Positions 1 through 7,637 of a stretch of DNA of 23,010 nucleotides are shown in pieces (within the stretch, counting starts at the first letter, position 1; the number at the start of each line of letters is the position of its first letter). The DNA is from WRAI01 sp031549605 (GTDB lineage: Bacteria; Bacillota; Clostridia; Oscillospirales; UBA929). The DNA lies in the NCBI GenBank assembly GCA_031549605.1, contig JAVBPM010000018.1, positions 1-23,010 on the forward strand. Reading direction: 5' to 3'. The notes beneath the pieces are model-generated. The model saw nothing but the letters and a program-made list of their open reading frames with translations, had not been told where the DNA came from and did not search any database. The position numbers and the translations under genes were made by a program.

Positions 1-287
1 TAGGCAATGACCTGTTTGCGCCGGACCGCACGATAAACCGCGAAGAAATGGTGACGTTCCTGTACCGCTACGCGAAGTACGCCAAGGCGGACACGAGCGC
101 AAGCAAAGCGCTGACCGGCTTCTCGGACGGCGATCAGGTGACCGGCTTCGCGCAGCCCGCCATGAAGTGGGCGGTAGCCTCGGGCATCATCGGCGGCTCG
201 AACGGCAAGATCAACCCGAAGGGCACAGCCACGCGCGGCGAAGTCGCGGCGGTTGTCACCCGCTTCTGCAAGCTGCTGGGTAAGTAA
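1..287 (+). CDS. S-layer-homology (SLH) domain protein, C-terminal part
   Basis: The reading frame is open from the left edge (first full codon at 3), so only the last ~95 residues are visible. It holds the end of one SLH repeat (FAPDRTINREEM followed by a YRYAK helix) and a complete last repeat (FSDGD...AMKWAVASGIIGG...INPKGTATRGEVAAVVTRF). SLH repeats bind secondary cell-wall polymers and anchor exported proteins to the Gram-positive wall. The protein ends nine residues after the last repeat, so the SLH triplet is C-terminal and the functional domain lies upstream of the window. The only in-frame ATG, at 48, falls in the middle of an SLH motif and is not a real start. A strong hairpin follows at 314. 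The family call is firm; the function of the whole protein cannot be judged. Confidence 0.9.
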   Translation, partial: GNDLFAPDRTINREEMVTFLYRYAKYAKADTSASKALTGFSDGDQVTGFAQPAMKWAVASGIIGGSNGKINPKGTATRGEVAAVVTRFCKLLGK

Positions 288-313
288 GCCCGGCGACAAG
301 CGATAAGCAAACA

Positions 314-350
314 AAGGCCCGCCCGCTGCCATTGGCAGCGGGCGGGCCTT
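314..350 (+). terminator. Hairpin after the SLH gene
   Basis: A perfect 17-bp inverted repeat (314-330 with 334-350) with a 3-nt loop begins 26 nt after the SLH stop codon. It is followed by only a weak T run (TTGTTG). It marks the end of the GC-rich gene block, just before the AT-rich island. Confidence 0.75.
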
Positions 351-429
351 GTTGAGCTACGGGCTTGCGAAAAAATGGCTTACTGTTAACAGTTGAGGCA
401 ATTTGAAGCAGGAGCGGAATGCCTAACTT

Positions 430-712
430 CTATATGTCGATGCCGTGCAGTTCGCTGTTGAACGGTTTCCTAACATAAGAAATCATATCTTTTTCGCACG
501 CTCCAAACTTGATGAAGTGTTCACGCCCCAGGTCAAACGTACATTGTTTGCACCTCCACCACAAAAGTAAAATAGCCACAACACGGATATTATATTTTTT
601 CATATGCACGTTCCCTCACTTCTAGAAATAACGCACACCAACATGTAACACAGATTTGTCCGTCGCAAAAAACACACACGTCAAATCCAGCTTTAGCTAA
701 ACGTGTGAACAT
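430..712 (-). pseudogene. Small Cys-rich gene remnant, frames joined at an A6 tract
   Basis: Two short overlapping minus-strand frames look like one broken gene. The first is open from 799, has its first ATG at 710-712, and ends at 590. It carries several cysteines (VCVFCDG, CVTCWC). The second begins ATG at 601-603 with GAGGGA eight bases upstream, runs 57 residues and ends at 430; it has a hydrophobic stretch (VVAILLLWW) and a CKQC motif. Dropping one A from the run at about 595-600 would join them into a continuous protein of about 95 residues from the ATG, or more from the open frame. I do not recognise the family. Alternatives are that the 57-residue frame is an intact small gene, or that neither frame is coding. 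Nothing else stands out in 351-429 or 713-768. Confidence 0.3.
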
Positions 713-768
713 GATATAAGTGTCTGTCAGTTCGTTTCTGTCCCAGACAAAAGCACCACCGTCCCCAT

Positions 769-880
769 ATGCGGGGAGGCGATGAAATAGATTTCTTTCC
801 TACTTTTACCCAATGGGTGAGTTGATAGAATAGATAACACCTTTTTGTGGGTTGGATGAGTGGATAGAATAGATGAAAAA
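769..880. repeat. Cassette-end direct repeat, copy 1 (R1)
   Basis: This stretch of about 112 bp recurs in the same orientation at 2012-2126. The first 78 positions differ at about six sites. It contains three internal copies of a shorter motif close to GGTGAGTTGATAGAATAGA, near 774, 815 and 852. It lies 6 nt beyond the stop codon of the MccF-like gene, just as copy 2 lies 4 nt beyond the stop of the acetyltransferase gene. That placement resembles a recombination site or 3' tag carried by gene cassettes. The function is unknown. Confidence 0.8.
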
Positions 881-886
881 TATTGA

Positions 887-1924
887 TTAACTACATACTC
901 CAGAGTCTAATATGGTAAAAGTCTTTTTTATACAGTCTATTTCTGCCACTGCACCATAAGGTAATATGCACATTGGCTCATTGTGTCCAAACGACATGTT
1001 ATAAATAATTGGCAAATCATCTAAGTTTAGTTCCGCAATAATTCTTCTAATAGATGTTTTATATTCATCATAAAACCTTTCTTGATACGGCTTACCAAAA
1101 ATAAGGGCTTTGGCATTTTGCAATATTCCTTGAGAAGCATAGTTCCTAAGCCAATATTCAAGGTAAGTTGGAGGTGGCATATCTTCTGACGTTTCAAAGA
1201 ACAACACAGCGTTCTTAAGGTCTTTGCTGCAAGGCCAGAGTTCTGTTCCCTTTGCCATTTCCAAAACTTCAATACAGCCACCAAATAAGTGACCCTGTGC
1301 AACACAGTTACCTTGCAGGAATTCATATCCTTGGTTTTTGCTCAATTTTTTTGAAACTTGAGCATTTTCTAAAGTCCACTCCACTCGTTCACCCGTCCAA
1401 TCCTCACAGGCAGGGACTTTCCCAATTGGTTGCTCGGAAAACAATACTGTTTTTATCCAATGTGATGTATAGTCATATATTTGATTGTTTTCCGCTAATT
1501 CAGCTAGAACAGAAGCCCCATAAAAGCTTGAAATACCTGCTTTATAGCACATCAGATGCGTTATCGTCGTATCAGAATACCCAACAAATATTTTCGGGTT
1601 TTTACGTAAAATCTCATAATCAATATATGGCAACAGGCGTATGCTTTCATCACCACCAATACAGGAAAATATTGCTTTAATCGTTGGATCAGAAAACGCT
1701 CTCATTAAATCTTCGGCTCTTTTTTCAGGATGATTATATAAATAATCAGAGCCTTTTAGTGTATTCGGCATTTCTACAACATTTAAGCCAAATTGCTCTT
1801 GAAGACGTTGTTTGCCAAGATTATACCGCCATAATAAATGCGCATCACCAGCACCGCCCCAAGAAAGGCTCACAGTAGCCACTGTGTCACCTTCTTGAAG
1901 TTTTCGAGGTTTTACAATATCCAT
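887..1924 (-). CDS. MccF-like S66 peptidase (LD-carboxypeptidase family)
   Basis: This 345-residue protein is a serine peptidase of family S66, which includes LD-carboxypeptidase LdcA (murein tetrapeptide recycling) and MccF (cleavage of microcin C7-type aminoacyl-nucleotides, giving immunity). The nucleophile Ser117 sits in GYSDTT, the catalytic Glu244 in FFETSED, and His314 in SFGHNEP, so the Ser-Glu-His triad is complete. The GGDESIRLLPYID segment (about 90-102) and the length favour the MccF branch over the shorter LdcA. There is no signal peptide, so it acts in the cytoplasm. The ATG at 1924 follows AAGGAGG with good spacing. The gene is AT-rich compared with the chromosome around it and is flanked by copies of the same repeat, which suggests transfer. 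The S66 assignment is firm; the microcin-type substrate is inference. Confidence 0.88.
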   Translation of the reverse strand: MDIVKPRKLQEGDTVATVSLSWGGAGDAHLLWRYNLGKQRLQEQFGLNVVEMPNTLKGSDYLYNHPEKRAEDLMRAFSDPTIKAIFSCIGGDESIRLLPYIDYEILRKNPKIFVGYSDTTITHLMCYKAGISSFYGASVLAELAENNQIYDYTSHWIKTVLFSEQPIGKVPACEDWTGERVEWTLENAQVSKKLSKNQGYEFLQGNCVAQGHLFGGCIEVLEMAKGTELWPCSKDLKNAVLFFETSEDMPPPTYLEYWLRNYASQGILQNAKALIFGKPYQERFYDEYKTSIRRIIAELNLDDLPIIYNMSFGHNEPMCILPYGAVAEIDCIKKTFTILDSGVCS

Positions 1925-2011
1925 TGTCCCTATCCTCCTTGCTTTATCCTTTTATTTCTCCTCAGCTCATAGAGTTAACTATTTCCTTGACATCAAGGCT
2001 ACACACTCAAC

Positions 2012-2126
2012 ATGCGGGGAGTTGATGAAATTGATTTCTTTCCTACTTTTACCCAAGGGGTGAGTTGATAGAATAGACAGCACCTTTTTTATGGGTAAGG
2101 GTGAGTTGATAGAATAGATGTAAAAA
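2012..2126. repeat. Cassette-end direct repeat, copy 2 (R2)
   Basis: Second copy of the repeat at 769-880, same orientation, ending 4 nt from the acetyltransferase stop codon. The three internal motifs are cleaner here, two of them reading GGGTGAGTTGATAGAATAGA (near 2058 and 2099). Sequence similarity stops abruptly at the ATGCGGGG end, so this is a discrete element and not a longer duplication. Confidence 0.8.
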
Positions 2127-2130
2127 ATGT

Positions 2131-2658
2131 CTATTTTTGTTCTGAAAAATAGTCACCCTTTAATAATTCATAATCAATAGATGATTGAAATTCTCCAAGT
2201 TGATTTTTCCAAGAATTCAGATTAGTTTTAGCTTTTTTAAAACCAATCTTTTCATATACATGTTGTGCTCTTTTATTGTTTAGATTTGTATCTAATACAA
2301 TTTTCGTATAATCATTGCTAAAAAATAATTCTTCAATTAACATTCTAATTAATCTTGTGCCAAGCCCTTTTTCATGTTTACTTAAGTCACAAATTTTAAT
2401 GCCTATTTCTGCAACTTTGTCTGATATTGTACGATAGCTCATCTCGCCTATAGGATTATTTCTGTATTCAATTATTAATACCTGATTTTCATCATTGTAT
2501 CTCTCAATGTCAAGTTGTACTTTTTCGATTGTTGTATCTAACCCATGCGGAAATCCAGCATGTTCCATAATTTTTCCGTCGTTCCACCACTGGCATAATA
2601 TTTTGCCGTCTTTAACGGTTGCACTTCTTATTATTAAATCACTTTCACTGATCAACAT
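2131..2658 (-). CDS. GNAT-family N-acetyltransferase
   Basis: The 175-residue product is a single GNAT domain that would transfer an acetyl group from acetyl-CoA to an amine. The N-terminal strand and helix (LIIRSATVKDGKILCQWWND) resemble the RimL/aminoglycoside 6'-acetyltransferase type. The acetyl-CoA pyrophosphate loop is a loose version of the consensus (EKGLGTRLIRMLIEEL, about 114-129), and the C-terminal NKRAQHVYEKIGFKK block (about 147-161) is typical. The ATG at 2658 is preceded by AGAGG seven bases away. It lies directly upstream of the MccF-like gene in the AT-rich island, with the R2 repeat just after its stop codon. An antibiotic- or toxin-inactivating role is plausible from context, but the substrate cannot be read from sequence. 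Confidence 0.85.
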   Translation of the reverse strand: MLISESDLIIRSATVKDGKILCQWWNDGKIMEHAGFPHGLDTTIEKVQLDIERYNDENQVLIIEYRNNPIGEMSYRTISDKVAEIGIKICDLSKHEKGLGTRLIRMLIEELFFSNDYTKIVLDTNLNNKRAQHVYEKIGFKKAKTNLNSWKNQLGEFQSSIDYELLKGDYFSEQK

Positions 2659-2696
2659 AGAAAACCTCTTTCATTAACAAAATAAACAATTTTAGC

Positions 2697-4043
2697 TTAT
2701 TTACTTTTCTTCGACATCAAAACCACCGTCTCAACATGCTTGGTGCGTGGAAATAGGTCTACGATAGCCAGCTTGGTGAGATCATAGCCGTGCTCGCGGA
2801 GTTGGGCCAAATCACGTGCCAGTGTGGCGGGGTTGCAGGAGACATAGACAATGCGGTCGGCGCGCTGATGGGCCAGCAGTGCGATTAGCGCCTCGGACAG
2901 GCCTTTGCGGGGTGGATCTACGACCAAAACATCGGGCTTGATGCCCTGTTTTGTCAGTTGTGCCAGACCGTCTGCCGCGTCGGCGCAGAGAAACTGCGTT
3001 GGCAGACCGTTGCGCTCGGCGTTGGCGCGTGCGTCGTCAATGGCCTCGGGCACGCAGTCGATGCCCCACGCCTGTGCGCCGCCCTGCGCCATGCAGAGCG
3101 CCAGTGTGCCTGTGCCGCAAAACAAGTCGACGACAGTGGCGTTGTCGCCGCATTGAGCGAAATCGACGGCCAGAGCGTACAGCGCCTCGGCCTGCGTGCG
3201 GTTGACTTGGAAAAAGGAAAAGACGCTGACGCGGAAATCCAGCCCGCATAGTTGCTCGTCCAGCCAGCCCTGCCCCCACAGCACTTTGGTTTTGCCCTGC
3301 AGCACGACGTTGTCGCGCTTTTCGTTTTCCACCCACACGACGCCTACAACGTCGGGGCATGCGGCGCGCAGCGCCTCGACCAGCGTGCGCGTGCGCGACG
3401 GCGGCCCGTTGGCCACGACGGCCAGCAGGCAGCCGCGGCTGCCGGTGCGGGCAAATACGTGGCGGATTAAACCGTTGTGCTGCAGCTGATTGTACGGGCG
3501 AATGCCGTACTCACGCATCCACTGTGTCACGGCCTGTGCGGCCGCGTCGGCGCGAGGGTCTTGAATGGCACAGCGCGAAACGGCGACTACCTCGTGGCTG
3601 CGCTGGCGGTAGAAGCCGAAGACGGGCCCGTCGGCCAGCGGGTAGAGCGCTTTATTACGATAGTGGCACACGTCGGGCGCCGGCACCTCAATGGGTGTCG
3701 GCAGTGTTTGGCAGTGTCCCAGCCGCTGCAATGTATCAACAACGTGTTGTTTTTTTGCGTAAAACTCCTCTTGGTAATCGATATGGGCGTAGACGCAGCC
3801 GCCGCACTGGCGGTAGACGGGACAGGCCGGTTCAATGCGATAGGGCGACGGCGTGGTCAGCTGCTCGATTTTGGCGTAGGCAATGCGCGTCGTCGTCTTC
3901 AAGATGCGCAGTGTTGCCACGTCGCCGCGCGCCGCGCCGTCGACAAAAATGACGCGGTCGTTGACGCGCGCCACGCCCTGACCGTCACTGTTGTAGCCGG
4001 TGATGGTGACGTTCTCAATCAGTTGGTTTTTTAGAAAATCCAT
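2697..4043 (-). CDS. rlmD: 23S rRNA (uracil-C5)-methyltransferase, RlmD/RlmCD type
   Basis: This 448-residue enzyme methylates C5 of specific uridines in 23S rRNA using S-adenosylmethionine. Residues 1-65 form a TRAM RNA-binding domain. Four cysteines, C74, C80, C83 and C158, match the [4Fe-4S] site of RlmD (RumA). The SAM-binding motif is VVDLFCGTGTLAL (about 304-316), then VDPPRKG (375-381). The catalytic nucleophile is C403 in VSCNPATLARD, and the general base is E438 in KHVETV. In Firmicutes one such enzyme (RlmCD) often modifies two sites; which applies here is not visible. It overlaps the lipoprotein gene by 13 nt and is the last gene of the dnaJ-led operon. No T-rich terminator follows before the AT-rich island. 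Confidence 0.93.
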   Translation of the reverse strand: MDFLKNQLIENVTITGYNSDGQGVARVNDRVIFVDGAARGDVATLRILKTTTRIAYAKIEQLTTPSPYRIEPACPVYRQCGGCVYAHIDYQEEFYAKKQHVVDTLQRLGHCQTLPTPIEVPAPDVCHYRNKALYPLADGPVFGFYRQRSHEVVAVSRCAIQDPRADAAAQAVTQWMREYGIRPYNQLQHNGLIRHVFARTGSRGCLLAVVANGPPSRTRTLVEALRAACPDVVGVVWVENEKRDNVVLQGKTKVLWGQGWLDEQLCGLDFRVSVFSFFQVNRTQAEALYALAVDFAQCGDNATVVDLFCGTGTLALCMAQGGAQAWGIDCVPEAIDDARANAERNGLPTQFLCADAADGLAQLTKQGIKPDVLVVDPPRKGLSEALIALLAHQRADRIVYVSCNPATLARDLAQLREHGYDLTKLAIVDLFPRTKHVETVVLMSKKSK

Positions 4044-4756
4044 GTCAGTTCCTCCAGCATTTGTCCGTCAATCTTAAAAACCGGCGTGCCGGTTGAATAG
4101 GGCGCGATAACATAGGCGGGAAAAAAGAGATACAGCGTATTGCTGTCCACAGCGAAAGTGGTCATATTTTGTGTGGCGATGTCTCGCCAGTCGGTGTAGA
4201 AGTCGCCTGCCGGCGCTTGCTCAACGGTGAGCGCCATGCCGTCCAGCAGCGCGTCAATCAGTCGCTGCCAATCAACCTCGGGTGCCAGCAAATCGGTCAG
4301 TGCCAGCTGCTGGCCGGTGGATGGCGAAAAGTTCAGACACTGTGGCTCGACGGCCTCATGCGAGCCGCCGGTGAAGCTGGACTGCGTCAGCAAAATGCTG
4401 AGCAGCTTGTCGTCATTGCGGTAGATTTGGTGTGTCAGCTGCACGAAAAAAGGTGTCGGCGGCGGCGGCGTGTCGGCCAGCTGCGCGTACAATTGCTCGG
4501 CGCTGGCTTCAAAATCGACCGACAGCCGGAACAGCTGGTCGTTGATCGTTCTGACCGCGACGCTGTCGCCTACCAGACGCGGTAGGTCGGCGCTGGCGCG
4601 CAGCAAGGGCTGCTGACCGGCGGGGTAGTCTTTGGCCCATGGCAGCGTGTCCAGCTCGAAATAACCGTCGCTTGGGCTGGGTGACGGCTGTGGCGCGGAG
4701 CCACAGGACGGTAGCAGCAGCAAAAAAACGCAAAGCGCCACGCAGCGGCGCTTCAC
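4031..4756 (-). CDS. Lipoprotein with DUF4163/DUF3298 (RsiV/PdaC-type) fold
   Basis: The 241-residue product begins with a basic, hydrophobic signal peptide ending in a lipobox-like LPSC (Cys18), so it should be lipid-anchored outside the membrane. The mature part carries the DUF4163 and DUF3298 pattern seen in RsiV and PdaC: a central FTGGSHE motif (about 128-134), then a strand and helix reading NFSPSTGQQLALTDLL, and a C-terminal LYLFFPAYVIAPYSTG block where the family usually has a YEIAPYA-type motif. These domains occur in anti-sigma factors and envelope enzymes; no polysaccharide deacetylase domain is attached here. It overlaps the PHP gene by 4 nt (ATGA) and rlmD by 13 nt, which implies translational coupling. 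The exact role is unknown. Confidence 0.75.
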   Translation of the reverse strand: MKRRCVALCVFLLLLPSCGSAPQPSPSPSDGYFELDTLPWAKDYPAGQQPLLRASADLPRLVGDSVAVRTINDQLFRLSVDFEASAEQLYAQLADTPPPPTPFFVQLTHQIYRNDDKLLSILLTQSSFTGGSHEAVEPQCLNFSPSTGQQLALTDLLAPEVDWQRLIDALLDGMALTVEQAPAGDFYTDWRDIATQNMTTFAVDSNTLYLFFPAYVIAPYSTGTPVFKIDGQMLEELTWIF

Positions 4757-5544
4757 GGTATAATCCTCTCGAAGGTCAGCTGGCCGTCGGTGAACCGGCT
4801 GAGGTGGCTGAAGCCGGCCTGTAGCAGCAGCTGTATGGCCTGCTCGTTGCAGCGGCCGACGTCACTGGCGCGGTGGGCGTCGCTGCCGATGGTAATGATT
4901 TCGCCACCGCACTGGCGGTACAGCTCGAGCAGGGACAGGTCGGGATAGGTGGTCGCCTCCGGCCGTGACAGGCCGCTGACATTGACCTCCAGTCCCAGCC
5001 CCTTGGTGGACAACTGGCGGAATAGCACCTGCAGCCGCTCGTGGTAGCGGTCGAAGCTGACACGAAGCTGCTGCGGAATGTAGCGCAGCGGGTAGGTCAG
5101 GTGCCCCAAGACATGGAACTTGCCCCAGTTAACCAGCTCGAACAGCTCCTCGATATAGGCGTCGAGCAGCCGGTAGGCATCGTCGGCGTTGCGGTAGGAG
5201 AGAAAGTAGAAATCGCCCTGCCCGCGCAGATTGTGAATCGAGCCGATGACAAACTCGGGCGCGTGCTCGGCCAACAGACGGTCGGCAGCCGCCGGCTCGT
5301 GGTGCGCCTGCCCCAGCTCAACACCGCGCAACAGAGCCATGCCCGTCTGCTTGCGCGCTTGTTCAAAGTCGGCCTGCGGCAGCGGCGGCGGCGTCACCCA
5401 TTGCATACCGCCCAGATCGTAGTGATCGGTGACGGCCAGCTCGGTCAAGCCGGCGGCCTGCGCGGCGCGGCACATCGTGACGAGGTCGTCGGCGCCGTCG
5501 GGTGACCGGCGGCTGTGGGTGTGGTAGTCGTGGCGGTATGGCAT
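4753..5544 (-). CDS. PHP-domain phosphoesterase, HisJ/HisK-type histidinol-phosphatase family
   Basis: This is a PHP-fold metal-dependent phosphoesterase. Counting from the upstream GTG at 5550, the metal ligands are H10 and H12 (DYHTH), H43 (VTDHYD), E79 (RGVELG), H106 (IGSIHN), H150 (VLGHLTYP), and D224/H226 (GSDAH). All the expected trinuclear-site residues are therefore present. I place the start at ATG 5542-5544 (263 residues), because GAGG lies seven bases upstream of it and the GTG is too close to that site. Histidinol-phosphatase is the usual annotation, but no other histidine genes are nearby, so a different phosphoester substrate is possible. It sits 9 nt after the mannosyltransferase and overlaps the lipoprotein gene by 4 nt. 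Confidence 0.88.
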   Translation of the reverse strand: MPYRHDYHTHSRRSPDGADDLVTMCRAAQAAGLTELAVTDHYDLGGMQWVTPPPLPQADFEQARKQTGMALLRGVELGQAHHEPAAADRLLAEHAPEFVIGSIHNLRGQGDFYFLSYRNADDAYRLLDAYIEELFELVNWGKFHVLGHLTYPLRYIPQQLRVSFDRYHERLQVLFRQLSTKGLGLEVNVSGLSRPEATTYPDLSLLELYRQCGGEIITIGSDAHRASDVGRCNEQAIQLLLQAGFSHLSRFTDGQLTFERIIP

Positions 5545-5553
5545 GGTCACGCC

Positions 5554-7623
5554 TCAGAATGGCCAGACGCCGAACGGAATCCAGCGCAGGAAGTTGACGG
5601 CATACCACTCGGGCACGGGGATGCCGACAAGCACCGGCAGGAAGAGCAGGAAGACGCCGCCCGCTACGCAGGTGAAGCCGGTGACCAGTCGCCGATGGTT
5701 GATGTTGACGTCCATCATGTCGTTAAACAGGTAGCAGAGCGCCAATATCAGGAAGACAATCGACGGGAAATAGTGATAGGCGTAGGTTTCGCGCGGCACC
5801 AATATCCACGGCAGCAGCTGTGATAAGAAGCCGACGACAATGAACAGCGCGTTGAGACGTCGTCGCTTAAGGAACATAATCAAGCAGATGACGAGCGCCG
5901 CCAGACCCGCCCACGAGATGAGCGGATTGTTGAAGCTGGCAAAGGCCGAGCGCATCGGCGTTGTTTCGCCGGTGTCCGCGTTGTAATCGTTGGTGTAGTG
6001 GGCGTAGAACAGGATGGGTCGCCAGTCGGCCAGCCACATAAACCATGAGGCGGCAAACGGGTGCGGTTCGGTTTGCTGCAGTCCCGAGTGGTAATTGTAC
6101 ATCGACTCGGAGTTGGCGCCGGCCGCATTGATCAAGTTGCCGACGGTCATGGGCAGTGCCTCGGGCTCGCCCTGCTCATCGTTCCGATCCCAGCCCTGCA
6201 GCGTTTTGACGTGGTCGGTGGCGACATAGGGGTAATACGAAGCGCAATAGATGGTAAAGGGCAGCACGATAAAGGCGAGGAAGGCGCACACGACGGTCTT
6301 GACCGAAAAGCCGACCCAGCGTTGCAGCTGCTGGCGAGCGTACATAATGCGCGCCGTGATAAAGACCAGAAACAGGAAGAACAGGCCGAGTCCGGCGTAT
6401 AAATCAATCCATTTGCTGGCGATACCCAACCCGAAGCAGAGGCCCGACATCAGCATCGAGCCCAGTGTTTTGAAAAAGCTGGTCTCCATGCCCGAAGTGA
6501 TGTAGCGGTACATAAACAGATACATGGCGATGATGAAAAACACGCCGTAGCTGTCGATGGTGGCGATGCGGGTCTGGGTCAGGTGCATGAATTCAAAGGC
6601 CAGCAGCAGTGTGCCGCAGACGGCAACGCTGGTGCGGTCGAACAGGTTCTTAATCAGCCAATAGAGCAGCGGCAGCATCAGCACGCCAAACAGCGTGCCC
6701 ATAAAGCGCCAGCCGAACGGCACCATGCCGAACAGCCGGATGCCCAGGCTGATAAGTAGCTTGCCCAGCGGCGGGTGCGTGGTTTCATAGGGGTAGATGT
6801 CGTGAACATTCTCATACGCTGTCCGTGCGTGATAGATTTCGTCGAAATAGGCGCTGTTCATGTAGGTGATTTCGTCGCTGTTCATGGGTACATACTGCTG
6901 CTCGTCGAACAGGTTGGCGACCGCAGCATCTTCGCTGGCAAAGGGCGCCGGGCTTATGTACAGGCCGCTTGACAAGCCGTCGGCGTTGGTGATGCGGCTA
7001 AAGATAGCCAGTTCCTTGAGCTCCATGATCTTCTGTGATGTCAGCCGGACGTAGCGCGCGCGGGTGTCGTCGCTGTAGACGAGGCTCTCCGCCTCGCCCA
7101 GCTTGGGGTCGAACTGGCGGTGCATTTCGTATTCGCGCCAGTAGAAAACGTCGCCGTACTCGGCAATCAGCGGCGGGCGGCGCGTCCAGTTGGTGCCGTC
7201 GAGGCTGGTCTCGACCTCATAGCGGCTGCCTATGACATTGCCGTGCAGGCAACCGAAAAAGGCGGTCATGCGGTAGAGGTCGACCTCGCTGCCCATGTCA
7301 AAGGTGACACTATCCTGCTCGTTGGCCATCCAGTGCGTCTGCGGAATGTGCAGGTCGCCCAGCCGGAAAAAGGCCAGCGCGGCGTACAGCACGGTAATCA
7401 GCAGCATGGGCAGGATGTCCTTGCGCGTCAATCGACCGCGACGGCGGCCGGGTGAGAACAGGTTGTTGGTGTTCGGCGACGGCAAGTCGTCGTCGCTGCG
7501 CTGGGTGATAAGGCAGTAGCGACGAATGTACCACACCACGAACAGCAATAGCGCAATGGGCAGCAGCAGCGTCAGGACTTGTCCCGACAGAAAGTAGTTC
7601 TTGACTTCCGTCCAGTTGGGCAT
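5554..7623 (-). CDS. Protein O-mannosyltransferase (GT39) with discoidin-like insert
   Basis: The 689-residue polytopic membrane protein is a GT39-type protein mannosyltransferase, which moves mannose from a polyprenyl phosphate to Ser/Thr of exported proteins. Hydrophobic segments lie at about 17-33 and 70-86. Next comes a region of about 95-210 that reads like an F5/8 type C (discoidin) domain (SRYEVETSLDGTNW, RARYVRLTSQK). The acidic catalytic pair is D261/E262 in YFDEIYHARTAYE, followed by THPPLGK (282-288) and the family's later motif HLTQTRIATIDSYG. Many further membrane segments follow. The placement of the soluble domain between the second membrane segment and the catalytic motif suggests an external loop. 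It starts 14 nt after dnaJ and is followed 9 nt later by the PHP gene. The sugar and acceptor proteins are not known. Confidence 0.88.
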   Translation of the reverse strand: MPNWTEVKNYFLSGQVLTLLLPIALLLFVVWYIRRYCLITQRSDDDLPSPNTNNLFSPGRRRGRLTRKDILPMLLITVLYAALAFFRLGDLHIPQTHWMANEQDSVTFDMGSEVDLYRMTAFFGCLHGNVIGSRYEVETSLDGTNWTRRPPLIAEYGDVFYWREYEMHRQFDPKLGEAESLVYSDDTRARYVRLTSQKIMELKELAIFSRITNADGLSSGLYISPAPFASEDAAVANLFDEQQYVPMNSDEITYMNSAYFDEIYHARTAYENVHDIYPYETTHPPLGKLLISLGIRLFGMVPFGWRFMGTLFGVLMLPLLYWLIKNLFDRTSVAVCGTLLLAFEFMHLTQTRIATIDSYGVFFIIAMYLFMYRYITSGMETSFFKTLGSMLMSGLCFGLGIASKWIDLYAGLGLFFLFLVFITARIMYARQQLQRWVGFSVKTVVCAFLAFIVLPFTIYCASYYPYVATDHVKTLQGWDRNDEQGEPEALPMTVGNLINAAGANSESMYNYHSGLQQTEPHPFAASWFMWLADWRPILFYAHYTNDYNADTGETTPMRSAFASFNNPLISWAGLAALVICLIMFLKRRRLNALFIVVGFLSQLLPWILVPRETYAYHYFPSIVFLILALCYLFNDMMDVNINHRRLVTGFTCVAGGVFLLFLPVLVGIPVPEWYAVNFLRWIPFGVWPF

Positions 7624-7637
7624 GGGCGTTTCACTCC

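Noticed and set aside
774..873. Possible CRISPR array formed by the three ~20-bp motifs in R1 (and again in R2)
   Set aside because: There are only three units, they are imperfect, and the sequences between them are the same in both clusters, which excludes acquired spacers. No cas genes are present.
769..880. Classical integron attC site
   Set aside because: No paired GTTRRRY/RYYYAAC core sites or long foldable symmetry were found, and no integrase gene is in the window.
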